Shown: positions 8,826 through 16,308 of the stretch, piece by piece
Layout of the letters: each line of letters opens with the position of its first letter
Position numbering within the stretch: the first letter of the stretch is position 1
Assembly: GCA_035559535.1 (NCBI GenBank)
Contig: DATMBG010000044.1
Span: forward strand, 62,001-126,000
Direction: 5' to 3'
DNA length: 64,000 nucleotides
Source of the DNA: Candidatus Limnocylindrales bacterium
Lineage (GTDB): Bacteria > Moduliflexota > Moduliflexia > Moduliflexales > JAUQPW01
Notes under the pieces: generated by a model
What the model was told of the DNA's origin: nothing
The model's database searches: none
What the model saw: the letters and a program-made list of their open reading frames with translations, nothing else
Made by a program: the position numbers and the translations under genes

Positions 8826-8860
8826 ATTGTAGGATGAATTTTGAAAGTTCATCCTACAAT
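8826..8860 (-). promoter_or_regulatory. Stem-loop in the xoxF-xoxJ spacer
   Basis: A perfect 13-bp inverted repeat (ATTGTAGGATGAA at 8826-8838, TTCATCCTACAAT at 8848-8860) with a 9-nt loop, 26 bp past the xoxF stop. There is no proper T run, so mRNA 3'-end stabilisation or processing is more likely than full termination. This is the usual way to favour expression of the first gene in an operon. Confidence 0.6.
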
Positions 8861-8886
8861 ACGTAGCAGGAAAAATAATTTTTACC

Positions 8887-10734
8887 TTATTGTTTCTTCT
8901 CCTCAGCGGGTTGAGCTTGTGCCGGCTGAGCTGAAGCGGTTTGTGTATCCGGCAGCGAGAATACGGTTAACACCCCACCCAGTGTTGTTACCTTATCTAC
9001 ATCTCCGAAGGCTCCCAGAGCTCCTAATCCTGCCGTAGGATCTTCTGCACCTATTCCAGCAGCAATTCCAATTCCGGCCCATCCACCGACCCCGGAGAGG
9101 ATAGCAACGTACTGTTTACCGTCAGGACCTACATAGGTCATGGGGTTACCGATGATACCGGATGGAGTTTTGAATTTCCAGAGAACCTCACCGGTCTTTG
9201 CATTAACCGCTTTTAACCAGCCTTCCATAGTACCATAGAAAACGACATCCCCGGCAGTAACCAAAGCACCTCCATAAGCTGCCAGGTTCTCTTTAATTTC
9301 CCAGACCTTTTCACCCTTGGTGGGATCCCAGGCTATCAAAGCACCTCGGTGACCCCCTGGTCCAGGATACATACGCACAATGGCTCCCACATAGGGTTGG
9401 CCCTCTGAATATTTAACCTCAACCCCTTCATAGTCCATACAGATATTATTGGTAGGAACATAGACAAGACCTGTCTGGGGTGAGTAAGCGGCAGGTTGTT
9501 GATCTTTGAATCCAATAGCTGCAGGACAGATATCCTTGGTATTGCCTTTCGAGCTGGTCCTCTTAGCAGGATCTTCGATAGGTCGACCGGTATTCAAGTC
9601 TATACCTTTGGCCCAGTTAACCGGTCCATAGGGTTTTGCTACAATCAGTTTACCGTTGGTACGATCAATGGTATATCCAAATCCATTACGATCAAAATGC
9701 ATCAGCGCCTTAACGGTCTTATCCCCGATTTTAAGATCGGCAAGGATATTTTCGTTTACTCCATCATAATCCCAGGCATCATGGGGGGTCATCTGATAAG
9801 CCCATTTGGCCATACCGGTATCTGGATTGCGGGCGAAAATCGTCATGGACCACTTGTTATCACCCGGTCGCTGATCCGGATTCCAGGTCCCAGGATTCCC
9901 GGTGCTGTAGTATAAAAGGTTCAACTCGGGATCATAGGAATACCAACCCCAGGTGGTACCGCCTCCCCGTTTCCACTCATCCCCTTGCCAGGTTGTTACA
10001 CCCAGATCTTTACCTTGATGATCTGGATAAGGGGCAACAAAATCGGGACCGATCAACACATCAGAATCGGGACCTGCGCTGTAAGCACGCCAAACCTGTC
10101 GACCGGTAGCCACATCATTGGCGGTTACAAAACCACGGACTCCAAATTCACCTCCGCTGATCCCGCTAATGACGACGTTCTTAATGACGAGGGGAGCTCC
10201 GGTCATCGTCATTCCTTTCTTGAAATCACCCTGCTGGACCCGCCAAATCTCCTTTCCGGTCTTTGCATCCAGAGCCACCGTAGTCGCATCGAGGGTATTC
10301 AAGAAAATCATCCCGTGCCCATAGGCTAGCCCCCGATTTACAACATCACAGCAGGCAATCGGGATTACCGCCGGGTCTTGAGTCGGAGTATATTTCCATT
10401 TGATGGGCGCTCCTTCCTTGGTTAAGTCCAGAGCATAGACATGATTTGGAAAAGCGGTGTGAACATACATGGTATCCCCAATGACCAGCGGGGCACCTTC
10501 ATGTCCTCTTAAGACCCCTGTGGAAAATGTCCAGGCAACCCTTAGATTTTTAACGTTTTCAGTGGTAATCTGCTTCAGGGGACTGAAACGGGTGTTGGCA
10601 TAGTCTCTGGCCGGCATTACCCATTGCTTTTCATCCTGGGACATCTTGATAAGCTCTTCACTCCCATACACCAAACTAGGTAATAACACCCATGCTACCA
10701 CTAATATAACCCATAACCGTTTTACCATACTCAT
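8887..10734 (-). CDS. xoxF: Lanthanide-type PQQ-dependent methanol/alcohol dehydrogenase
   Basis: A 615-residue periplasmic quinoprotein with a signal peptide (cleavage near LVYGSEE) and an eight-bladed propeller. The disulfide-forming Cys pair is C128-C129 (IACCDVVNRG). Expected metal/active-site residues are E196 (GGEFGVRG), N280 (STGNPGTWN), D322 and D324 in WDYDGVNE. The extra Asp (D324) two residues after the catalytic Asp is the hallmark of lanthanide-dependent XoxF enzymes; calcium MxaF has Ala there. It oxidises methanol or other short alcohols and passes electrons to a cytochrome c. The C-terminus has an unusual Ala/Gln/Pro-rich tail. The order xoxF-xoxJ-cytochrome supports the call. 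No PQQ synthesis genes are in the window. Confidence 0.95.
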   Translation of the reverse strand: MSMVKRLWVILVVAWVLLPSLVYGSEELIKMSQDEKQWVMPARDYANTRFSPLKQITTENVKNLRVAWTFSTGVLRGHEGAPLVIGDTMYVHTAFPNHVYALDLTKEGAPIKWKYTPTQDPAVIPIACCDVVNRGLAYGHGMIFLNTLDATTVALDAKTGKEIWRVQQGDFKKGMTMTGAPLVIKNVVISGISGGEFGVRGFVTANDVATGRQVWRAYSAGPDSDVLIGPDFVAPYPDHQGKDLGVTTWQGDEWKRGGGTTWGWYSYDPELNLLYYSTGNPGTWNPDQRPGDNKWSMTIFARNPDTGMAKWAYQMTPHDAWDYDGVNENILADLKIGDKTVKALMHFDRNGFGYTIDRTNGKLIVAKPYGPVNWAKGIDLNTGRPIEDPAKRTSSKGNTKDICPAAIGFKDQQPAAYSPQTGLVYVPTNNICMDYEGVEVKYSEGQPYVGAIVRMYPGPGGHRGALIAWDPTKGEKVWEIKENLAAYGGALVTAGDVVFYGTMEGWLKAVNAKTGEVLWKFKTPSGIIGNPMTYVGPDGKQYVAILSGVGGWAGIGIAAGIGAEDPTAGLGALGAFGDVDKVTTLGGVLTVFSLPDTQTASAQPAQAQPAEEKKQ

Positions 10735-11038
10735 AATCCCTCCTTCTTCAGATTAAGGACTATGAACCCCGACCTTTGCAGGATCATAACCTTGCTTTCA
10801 CCCTTATCTGATAGAGTATGTAGCATCTTACCCGAAAGATACCTTGACTCTTTACCCTTCAAAAGAAATTTGTGCTATGATCCACCTCCTTTCTTAGAAA
10901 GGATTTACATCATCTGGCTAGAAAACCCACTTCAACTTCCTAAACTTTCTTTTATTAGGTTAGGACCCGGAATTAATTAGGATTAATTGGTCAAAAGAAA
11001 CCGATTTTTGTAGAACAACTTCTAAGGAACGCAATTTT
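10735..11038. other. Long 5' leader of xoxF
   Basis: About 300 bp between the predicted xoxF promoter and the xoxF ATG, with no convincing gene. The short plus-strand frame here lacks homology features. No known riboswitch fold was recognised by eye. If the promoter at 11039-11066 is right, xoxF mRNA has an untranslated leader of roughly 290-300 nt, a plausible site for RNA-level control. Confidence 0.45.
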
Positions 11039-11066
11039 ATAATAAGATACAATTCAAAACTGTCAA
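11039..11066 (-). promoter_or_regulatory. Sigma-70-like promoter for the xox operon
   Basis: On the minus strand there is a perfect -35 box TTGACA (11066-11061), a 16-bp spacer and a -10 box TATTAT (11044-11039). It points at xoxF, about 300 bp away, and begins 49 bp past the tRNA-Leu gene. No other good promoter was noticed in the gap. Confidence 0.65.
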
Positions 11067-11114
11067 GACAAAAAATGCTGTTTTGGAGGATAAAAGAAAG
11101 CTAAAGACAAGAGA

Positions 11115-11199
11115 TGCCGAGGGCCGGACTCGAACCGGCACGGGTTTTAGGCCCGGGGGATTTTAAGTCCCCTGCGTCTACCAATTCCGCCACCCCGGC
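11115..11199 (-). tRNA. tRNA-Leu (anticodon TAA)
   Basis: Minus-strand GCCGGGG acceptor pairs with CCTCGGC. The D-arm text GGCGGAATTGGTAGACGC, a GGGGA-CTTAAAA-TCCCC anticodon arm (anticodon TAA), a variable arm and the T-arm GGTTCGAGTCC are all present. CCA is not encoded. It is the third gene of a Gly-Cys-Leu cluster, the same trio and order as E. coli glyW-cysT-leuZ. Confidence 0.95.
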
Positions 11200-11253
11200 A
11201 AGGGAAGTAAAGTACCGACTGAAAGGCTTTTACCCATCATCCGGTACTATTTA

Positions 11254-11327
11254 AGGCGGGAACGGGATTTGAACCCGTGAATAACGGTTTTGCAGACCGT
11301 CGCCTTAGACCACTTGGCTATCCCGCC
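11254..11327 (-). tRNA. tRNA-Cys (anticodon GCA)
   Basis: Minus-strand GGCGGGA acceptor pairs with TCCCGCC and is followed by discriminator T, as expected for tRNA-Cys. The anticodon arm ACGGT-CTGCAAA-ACCGT gives GCA. The T-arm GGTTCAAATCC is present. CCA is not encoded. Middle gene of the cluster. Confidence 0.95.
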
Positions 11328-11350
11328 GAAATCAAAAAGAGCAAAAAAAA

Positions 11351-11426
11351 TGGAGCGGGAAACGGGATTCGAACCCGCGACACTCGCCTTGGCAAGGCGA
11401 TGCTCTACCAGCTGAGCTATTCCCGC
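11351..11426 (-). tRNA. tRNA-Gly (anticodon GCC)
   Basis: Minus-strand GCGGGAA acceptor pairs with TTCCCGC and is followed by TCCA, so the 3' CCA is encoded here, unlike in its two neighbours. The anticodon arm CGCCT-TGCCA-AGGCG contains GCC. The T-arm GGTTCGAATCC is present. First gene of the cluster, about 35 bp after a predicted promoter. Confidence 0.96.
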
Positions 11427-11461
11427 ACCATATCTATCTTTAATCTAAAACTCACAGGAAT

Positions 11462-11490
11462 AAATTACAAGATGAAAATGGCTTTGTCAA
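11462..11490 (-). promoter_or_regulatory. Sigma-70-like promoter for the Gly-Cys-Leu tRNA cluster
   Basis: Minus-strand -35 TTGACA (11490-11485), a 17-bp spacer and -10-like TAATTT (11467-11462) lie about 35 bp before the tRNA-Gly 5' end. The position is right for a tRNA operon. The -10 box is weak. Confidence 0.55.
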
Positions 11491-11514
11491 TTGAAAATCA
11501 AACGAAAAATGAAA

Positions 11515-11684
11515 GTGCACCCGGCGGCCAGATCCCTATCCAAGAGGCCTTCCCTGGTTATCAAAGAGGGCAGCCCCGAAGGGTATACTCCCCCCTCCGC
11601 CCGTCCTTGCCGGACTTCTTCGATAGCTCCCTGTAACAGGGCCTTGTAATCAACCTTGTTCCCTACGCATTTTTTTCCTTTCAA
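11515..11684 (-). pseudogene. Decayed cytosine/guanine deaminase next to upp
   Basis: The minus-strand frame after the upp stop reads DYKALLQGAIEEVRQGRAEG, the usual N-terminus of cytosine deaminase-type nucleoside deaminases. After the codons for GGV the reading frame must shift to continue PFGAALFDNQGRPLG, then a TAG stop where the enzyme has GRGHNRR, then GSGRRVHF. A frameshift, a nonsense codon and loss of the entire catalytic HxE / PCxxC region (tRNA sequences follow) make it clearly dead. An intact enzyme here would have made uracil from cytosine for the adjacent upp, so the salvage pair has been broken. Confidence 0.75.
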
Positions 11685-12313
11685 GTTCCGAAGTATCGAT
11701 CCCCAAAATCACCCAAACCCGGTACGATAAACTTCTGGGCATTGAGGTGATCATCAATGGCTGCCGTTACAATAGATACATCTGGATAGTGCTTTTGGAT
11801 ACGATCAATTCCTTCCCGGGCTGCTACAATACAAACCAAGGTGATTTGCCGGGCTCCTTTCTCTTTAAGGACAGCTACTGTTTCATCAAGCGACCCTCCC
11901 GTAGCCAGCATCGGATCCAACACGATCACCTGATGCGACGCAAAGAGTTTGGGAAGTTTCTGGTAATATTCCCGTGCCTGGGCTGTCTTCTCATCGCGTT
12001 CAAGCCCCATGAATCCTACTAACATGGCCGGCAGAAAGTCTTGAATGGCAAAAAGCATGGCAAGACCCGCTCGAAGTACGGGCACAACCACCACCTCTTC
12101 CTGAAGCTTTTTCCCCTCCATAGGAGCCAGCGGCGTCTCTATAGGTTCCGGGATTACTTTCAATTGTTTTGTCGCCTCAACCAACAGAATCTTTGAGATG
12201 ATGCTGGCATGCCGACGAAACTCGGTCGTAGTCGTGTGTTTATTTCGTAAGATCGTCAAGGAATGTTCAACCAACGGATGTGAAACTTTGGTAAGTTTTT
12301 CCATAGAAACCAT
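11681..12313 (-). CDS. upp: Uracil phosphoribosyltransferase
   Basis: A 210-residue cytoplasmic salvage enzyme converting uracil plus PRPP to UMP. The PRPP-binding loop VIVLDPMLATGGSLDETVAVL is at about residues 128-148. The uracil-binding region near the C-terminus contains IVPGLGDFGDRYFGT, the expected ending of the family. Normal length (about 208-210). The start is either 12313 (MVSMEK) or the second Met at 12304. Its last codon overlaps the TTG that opens the deaminase pseudogene, consistent with an ancestral upp-deaminase operon. Confidence 0.96.
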   Translation of the reverse strand: MVSMEKLTKVSHPLVEHSLTILRNKHTTTTEFRRHASIISKILLVEATKQLKVIPEPIETPLAPMEGKKLQEEVVVVPVLRAGLAMLFAIQDFLPAMLVGFMGLERDEKTAQAREYYQKLPKLFASHQVIVLDPMLATGGSLDETVAVLKEKGARQITLVCIVAAREGIDRIQKHYPDVSIVTAAIDDHLNAQKFIVPGLGDFGDRYFGT

Positions 12314-12559
12314 GAAAAAATGTTGTCTAACAAATAAAGTTCTTTTAAACTCTTAGTATAAAATGCCTCTCCGAGTCAAGGAGAAACCTCGATTTTAACA
12401 AAACTCTAAGCTGACCTCTATTTTTTAGAATTTGTTTTTTTACTTGCTTAGGGTGGTTTATAGGTTCCAGGAGGTATTATATTTTATTACATAAGAACCG
12501 GCTTTTCAGCCTTTTATATTCATGGGAATGTTTGGTTTTTAGATTAAGGATTCAATCCT

Positions 12560-13852
12560 ATGGAACATGTTTACGTTTCAGATATTGCCAAATACGAAGG
12601 TCAAGAAGTAATCCTCAAGGGATGGCTTTATAATAAGCGTTCGAGCGGAAAACTCCACTTTTTACAGTTAAGGGATGGAACCGGAATTATCCAGTGTGTT
12701 GTCTTTAAGGGGGATGTTCCGGAAGAAATATTCAATTTAGCAGATAAAATTACCCAGGAGTCCTCCATCATTATCCAGGGAGTGGTCCGGGCGGATAAAC
12801 GATCCCCCATCGGTTATGAGATAGGGGTAAAGGACTTAAAGGTTGTTCAGATGGCGGAGGACTATCCCATCACCCCCAAGGAGCATGGGGTCGCTTTTCT
12901 GATGGAACATCGGCATTTATGGCTTCGTTCCACCCGGCAACATGCGATTCTGCGAATCCGAAGTGAGATTATTAAGGCTTGTCGATCCTATCTGGATGAT
13001 AACGGATTTATCCTGATTGATGCGCCCATTTTTACCCCGGCCGCCTGTGAGGGGACGACCACCTTATTTGAGACGGATTATTTCGGAGAAAAGGCTTACC
13101 TGACGCAGAGTGGACAACTCTATATGGAAGCTGCTGCCATGGCATTTGGCCGGGTGTACTGTTTCGGCCCCACATTCCGTGCAGAAAAATCCAAAACCCG
13201 ACGGCATCTTACAGAGTTCTGGATGGTAGAGCCGGAAATGGCCTATTACGATCTCAATGATGATATGGATCTGGCAGAAAGTTTGCTTGAACATATTGTC
13301 AAACAGGTTCTTAAAAATAAACGACGGGAGTTGGAAACCCTGGAGCGAGATATTTCTGCGCTGGAAAAAATCGAGAAACCCTTCCCGAGGATTACCTATA
13401 CGGAAGCTGTTGAGATTTTAAATAAAAAAGGTATGGCTATGACCTGGGGGGATGATTTTGGAGGAGATGAAGAAACGGTGCTATCCAAGGAATTTGAAAA
13501 ACCCGTCCTGGTCCATCGATACCCTCTTCAATGTAAGGCGTTTTATATGAAAGCAGATCCGCAAGATCCGAGACTGGCTCTGTGTGTAGATGTCTTGGCA
13601 CCGGAAGGCTATGGAGAGATCATCGGTGGAGGGCAGCGGGAAGATGATCTGAAAACGTTGGAGCAAAAGATTCGAGAGCATAACCTTCCCATGGAAGCTT
13701 TTAAATGGTACTTGGATTTACGCCGTTATGGATCGGTCCCCCATGCTGGATTTGGACTTGGAATTGAACGAACGGTCGCCTGGATCTGTGGATTACATCA
13801 CGTCAGAGAAACCATTCCCTTCCCCAGGCTTATGGAAAGAATCACCCCTTAA
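12560..13852 (+). CDS. asnS: Asparaginyl-tRNA synthetase
   Basis: A 430-residue class IIb synthetase. The N-terminal OB-fold anticodon-binding domain (about residues 1-110) shows [20 protein letters not shown]. The catalytic core has motif 2 ([20 protein letters not shown]) and motif 3 ([12 protein letters not shown], about residue 400). The block [18 protein letters not shown] is characteristic of AsnRS rather than AspRS. Length matches the short bacterial AsnRS. The organism can therefore charge tRNA-Asn directly. Preceded by about 245 bp without a recognisable regulatory fold. Confidence 0.95.
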   Translation: MEHVYVSDIAKYEGQEVILKGWLYNKRSSGKLHFLQLRDGTGIIQCVVFKGDVPEEIFNLADKITQESSIIIQGVVRADKRSPIGYEIGVKDLKVVQMAEDYPITPKEHGVAFLMEHRHLWLRSTRQHAILRIRSEIIKACRSYLDDNGFILIDAPIFTPAACEGTTTLFETDYFGEKAYLTQSGQLYMEAAAMAFGRVYCFGPTFRAEKSKTRRHLTEFWMVEPEMAYYDLNDDMDLAESLLEHIVKQVLKNKRRELETLERDISALEKIEKPFPRITYTEAVEILNKKGMAMTWGDDFGGDEETVLSKEFEKPVLVHRYPLQCKAFYMKADPQDPRLALCVDVLAPEGYGEIIGGGQREDDLKTLEQKIREHNLPMEAFKWYLDLRRYGSVPHAGFGLGIERTVAWICGLHHVRETIPFPRLMERITP

Positions 13853-13861
13853 ACTGAATAA

Positions 13862-13925
13862 GCAATGAGCGGTGGGTAATGGACCGAAGCCTTAAAGGCC
13901 ATTACCTATTGCCCACTGCCTGATA
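13862..13925. repeat. Intergenic hairpin of GGTAATGG-like near-repeats
   Basis: The left arm (GCAATGAGCGGTGGGTAATGG) faces a right arm (CCATTACCTATTGCCCACTG...). Both arms consist of degenerate GGKMAATGG-like units. It sits between asnS and the MgtC-family gene and ends just before the TTG start of the latter. It could terminate asnS transcription, but there is no T run. Another member of the window-wide hairpin class. Confidence 0.6.
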
Positions 13926-13928
13926 ACC

Positions 13929-14597
13929 TTGCCTTCCCATGCGGAAATCGTTCTCAGGTTGATTTTAGCAGCTATTCTCGGTGGAATTGTAGGCTTAGAA
14001 AGAGAGCGACGCCATCAACCTGCCGGGTTTCGAACCCATATGATTTTATGTTTGGGTTCTACTCTGGCTATGATGGTTTCCATCCACGTCGCCCATACCG
14101 CCTATGTGAACGGGCCTCCTTATCCAGATCCGGCCCGGATTGCGGCCCAGGTCGTGAGTGGTATAGGTTTTCTGGGGGCAGGAGCCATCCTCAGATTGGG
14201 AGTCTCTGTTAAAGGATTGACAACCGCTACGAGTCTCTGGACTATGGCCGGAATAGGCCTGGCCATTGGAAGTGGATTTTATTTCGGGGGTTCCATTGCT
14301 ACGGTCATTATAATTATTGCCCTGAGTGCCATGAGCAGAGTGGAAAAGGATTTATTCGGAAGTAAAGGAAACAAAATTTTAATCTTCACCGCAGAAGACC
14401 GTCCCAACTTGATACCGAAGGTAGAGGAAATCCTGCGTAAGCATAAGATTCATATCAATACCTTGAAAATTAACAGGAATCCCAATGGACTTTTAAATGT
14501 TCAGATCGAAATGCGATTACTCGAGGAACGACAAATTTCCCATTTCTCCGATGAACTCCTCGCCCTGGGGAGGATCTCAGAGTTGGAGATTCGTTAA
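13929..14597 (+). CDS. MgtC/SapB-family inner-membrane protein
   Basis: A 222-residue protein with about five hydrophobic helices in the first 140 residues. Hallmark motifs are LGGIVGLERERRHQPAGFRT and IAAQVVSGIGFLGAGAIL. It has a soluble C-terminal ACT-like domain (about residues 145-222). The family has been linked to magnesium limitation and virulence, though many members have unknown roles and it is not a proven Mg transporter. The start appears to be TTG at 13929, immediately after a hairpin; no ATG gives the complete conserved N-terminus. It converges on the ccm operon. Confidence 0.9.
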   Translation: MPSHAEIVLRLILAAILGGIVGLERERRHQPAGFRTHMILCLGSTLAMMVSIHVAHTAYVNGPPYPDPARIAAQVVSGIGFLGAGAILRLGVSVKGLTTATSLWTMAGIGLAIGSGFYFGGSIATVIIIIALSAMSRVEKDLFGSKGNKILIFTAEDRPNLIPKVEEILRKHKIHINTLKINRNPNGLLNVQIEMRLLEERQISHFSDELLALGRISELEIR

Positions 14598-14611
14598 AAA
14601 ACCCCTCCCGG

Positions 14612-14758
14612 TTAGTCCTCCTCTTCTGGAAGGTTCTCTTTTAGAGATCGAAGTTCTTCCCACAGTTTTTTCTGCCTTCGAGCCAGGCTATACACATACC
14701 CAAATAAGACAACCCAAACCACGGTATATCCTGCAAAAAGAAAAGGAAATTTATCCAT
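14612..14758 (-). CDS. ccmD: CcmD-like small membrane subunit of the heme exporter
   Basis: A short 48-residue gene found by translating the minus strand after ccmC. ATG at 14758 is preceded by AAGGAG, and TAA is at 14614-14612. The product begins MDKFPFLFAGYTVVWVVLFG and continues with a basic then acidic tail (ARRQKKLWEELRSLKE). One transmembrane helix with a charged cytoplasmic tail matches CcmD, which stabilises the CcmABC complex and is needed to release holo-CcmE. Its position as last gene after ccmABC and its strong RBS support it. It is 12 bp after the ccmC stop. Confidence 0.9.
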   Translation of the reverse strand: MDKFPFLFAGYTVVWVVLFGYVYSLARRQKKLWEELRSLKENLPEEED

Positions 14759-14770
14759 TGCTCCTTCTTC

Positions 14771-15481
14771 TCAGTTAGATCTCTCCTTGAGGGTCTCAAC
14801 GTTTTGTTTAATTTCTTCGATTTCATCCTTGAGCTTCTCCAGGGAGATCCTTTGAGCCATGAGGTAAATATAAAACAGTGTAAAAGCTAACAGGCAAACC
14901 ATTAAGGTTAAAGCCATCTCAAGAGCTAAACCGGAGGACCCGGGTTCCCCTCCAATCACCGGTTTGGGATGAATCGTCCGCCACCAGCGGGTAGACATAT
15001 AGACCAAGGGTACATCCAGAAAAGCCAGAATTCCAAATACGGCGGTAAATCGAGAGGTCTTGGAACTCTCGCTGCTCGAACGTAACATCAAATAGGCCAC
15101 ATACATCAGCCAGAGGATAAGGGTGGTAGTTAACCGGGGATCCCAGGTCCACCAGACATTCCAGACCGGTCTCGCCCAAATGGGACCGGTTAATAAAACC
15201 AGAGAGCAGAAAACAACCCCAATTTCTGCGGAAGCATAAGCAATACGGTCCCATTTCCGTTCCCGTCGCCAGAGATAGAGGGAACTTGAAACGGCCACCA
15301 CAAAAAAAGCTAGAAAAGAAGTCCAAGCCGACGGCAAATGAAAGTAAAAAATACGCTGAACGATTCCCATTTTCTGTTCGGTTGGGGCATACATAAAAAT
15401 GAGATAAAGACCCACCGTCATGGTAAGAAAGGTCGCCCAACCCAGGAGATCCACCGGCGTATATCGAGGCGTTGATTTCAT
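14771..15481 (-). CDS. ccmC: Heme exporter membrane protein CcmC
   Basis: A 236-residue inner-membrane protein with six hydrophobic helices and a short cytoplasmic coiled-coil tail (EKLKDEIEEIKQNVETLKER). The periplasmic tryptophan-rich heme-handling motif is WWTWDPRLTT (about residues 110-120), with conserved His residues in flanking loops (FYFHLPSAW and RTIHPKP). It loads heme onto CcmE. It follows ccmB by 4 bp. The C-terminal coiled coil is longer than in most CcmC proteins. Confidence 0.95.
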   Translation of the reverse strand: MKSTPRYTPVDLLGWATFLTMTVGLYLIFMYAPTEQKMGIVQRIFYFHLPSAWTSFLAFFVVAVSSSLYLWRRERKWDRIAYASAEIGVVFCSLVLLTGPIWARPVWNVWWTWDPRLTTTLILWLMYVAYLMLRSSSESSKTSRFTAVFGILAFLDVPLVYMSTRWWRTIHPKPVIGGEPGSSGLALEMALTLMVCLLAFTLFYIYLMAQRISLEKLKDEIEEIKQNVETLKERSN

Positions 15482-15485
15482 TTAC

Positions 15486-16160
15486 TTACTCCTCTACAAC
15501 AAACTCGAAAGTAAGAAAAGAAGCTACTAAAAAAATGATATCAAAGGCTATCAATAAATGGAGCCAGGAGGTGATGTCGGATAGAGGTTTCTGAGCTAAA
15601 ATTCGGTCTGTTGCCTTAACCGCTCCGATTATAACAGGAACTACCACAGGAAACAGTAAGACCGGAAGCATCACCTCTCGGGTTTTGGTATGAATAGACA
15701 TAGCTGAAAATAAGGTCCCTACCGAAATGAATCCAAGGGTGCTCAGTAAAATAACCAGACCTAGCCCGGGAAGCAAGCTCAACAGGTTCAGATTGAAAAA
15801 AACCATAAAGATAGGAAGCGCTATCAGCTCCACAACACTCATGAATAAAAGGCTTCCCAACATTTTACCCAGATAGATAACACCCCGGTCAACTGGGCAC
15901 AGAAGTAATCCCTGGAAAGCTTCATTTTCTCGCTCCAGGATAAAAGACCGATTTAATCCAAGTACTCCTGCAAAGGTGAAGGCAATCCATAACGCTCCTG
16001 GAAGAGTCGTCTGAGGATCTGCACCCGGGTCGAGGGCGAAGTTAAAGATAACGATAACCAACAGCGTAAAGATAAACGTGGAAGAAAAGATCTCCCGGGT
16101 TCGCCACTCAGCCTTTACATCTTTCCAGGTAATGAACCAAACCTTCTGAAAGAAACCCAT
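15486..16160 (-). CDS. ccmB: Heme exporter permease CcmB
   Basis: A 224-residue protein with six predicted membrane helices. It has the N-terminal amphipathic WKDVKAEWRTREIFSS and the ILERENEAFQGLLLCPVDRG segment typical of CcmB. It pairs with the CcmA ATPase and CcmC. The gene is separated from ccmA by about 150 bp filled with an inverted repeat, unusual for these normally tightly packed genes. Confidence 0.95.
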   Translation of the reverse strand: MGFFQKVWFITWKDVKAEWRTREIFSSTFIFTLLVIVIFNFALDPGADPQTTLPGALWIAFTFAGVLGLNRSFILERENEAFQGLLLCPVDRGVIYLGKMLGSLLFMSVVELIALPIFMVFFNLNLLSLLPGLGLVILLSTLGFISVGTLFSAMSIHTKTREVMLPVLLFPVVVPVIIGAVKATDRILAQKPLSDITSWLHLLIAFDIIFLVASFLTFEFVVEE

Positions 16161-16182
16161 GAAAATTTTATTCCTAAAGAGC

Positions 16183-16294
16183 TATGGGAGTGTGAGGGTG
16201 CGGGAGTATGGGAGTATGGAAGTATGAAGGTAAATTCTCCTATACCTTCACATACTTTCACTCCCCTACTTCCACACTCCCACCCCCTCACCCT
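16183..16294. repeat. Large hairpin between ccmA and ccmB made of GGGAGTATG-like units
   Basis: The left arm contains GGGAGTGTGAGGGTGCGGGA then GTATGGGAGTATGGAAGTATG. The right arm is its approximate complement (CATACTTTCACTCCCCTACT, then TCCACACTCCCACCCCCTCA). Each arm is a string of about 8-9 bp near-repeats. It lies inside the ccm operon and could reduce or process ccmBCD mRNA relative to ccmA. Confidence 0.7.
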
Positions 16295-16308
16295 TTCATC
16301 ACCTTCCG

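Noticed and set aside
9496-10329. Long plus-strand frames inside xoxF
   Set aside because: Antisense shadows of a strongly conserved quinoprotein; the composition is what the complement of propeller repeats would give.
10762-10980. 72-codon plus-strand frame between xoxF and the tRNAs
   Set aside because: No motif, no clear ribosome site, and it lies in the presumed xoxF leader region.
11277-11636. Plus-strand frame of 119 codons reading NGIRTRDTRLGKAMLYQLSY
   Set aside because: It is the antisense translation of the tRNA-Cys and tRNA-Gly genes plus the deaminase remnant, a well-known spurious protein type.
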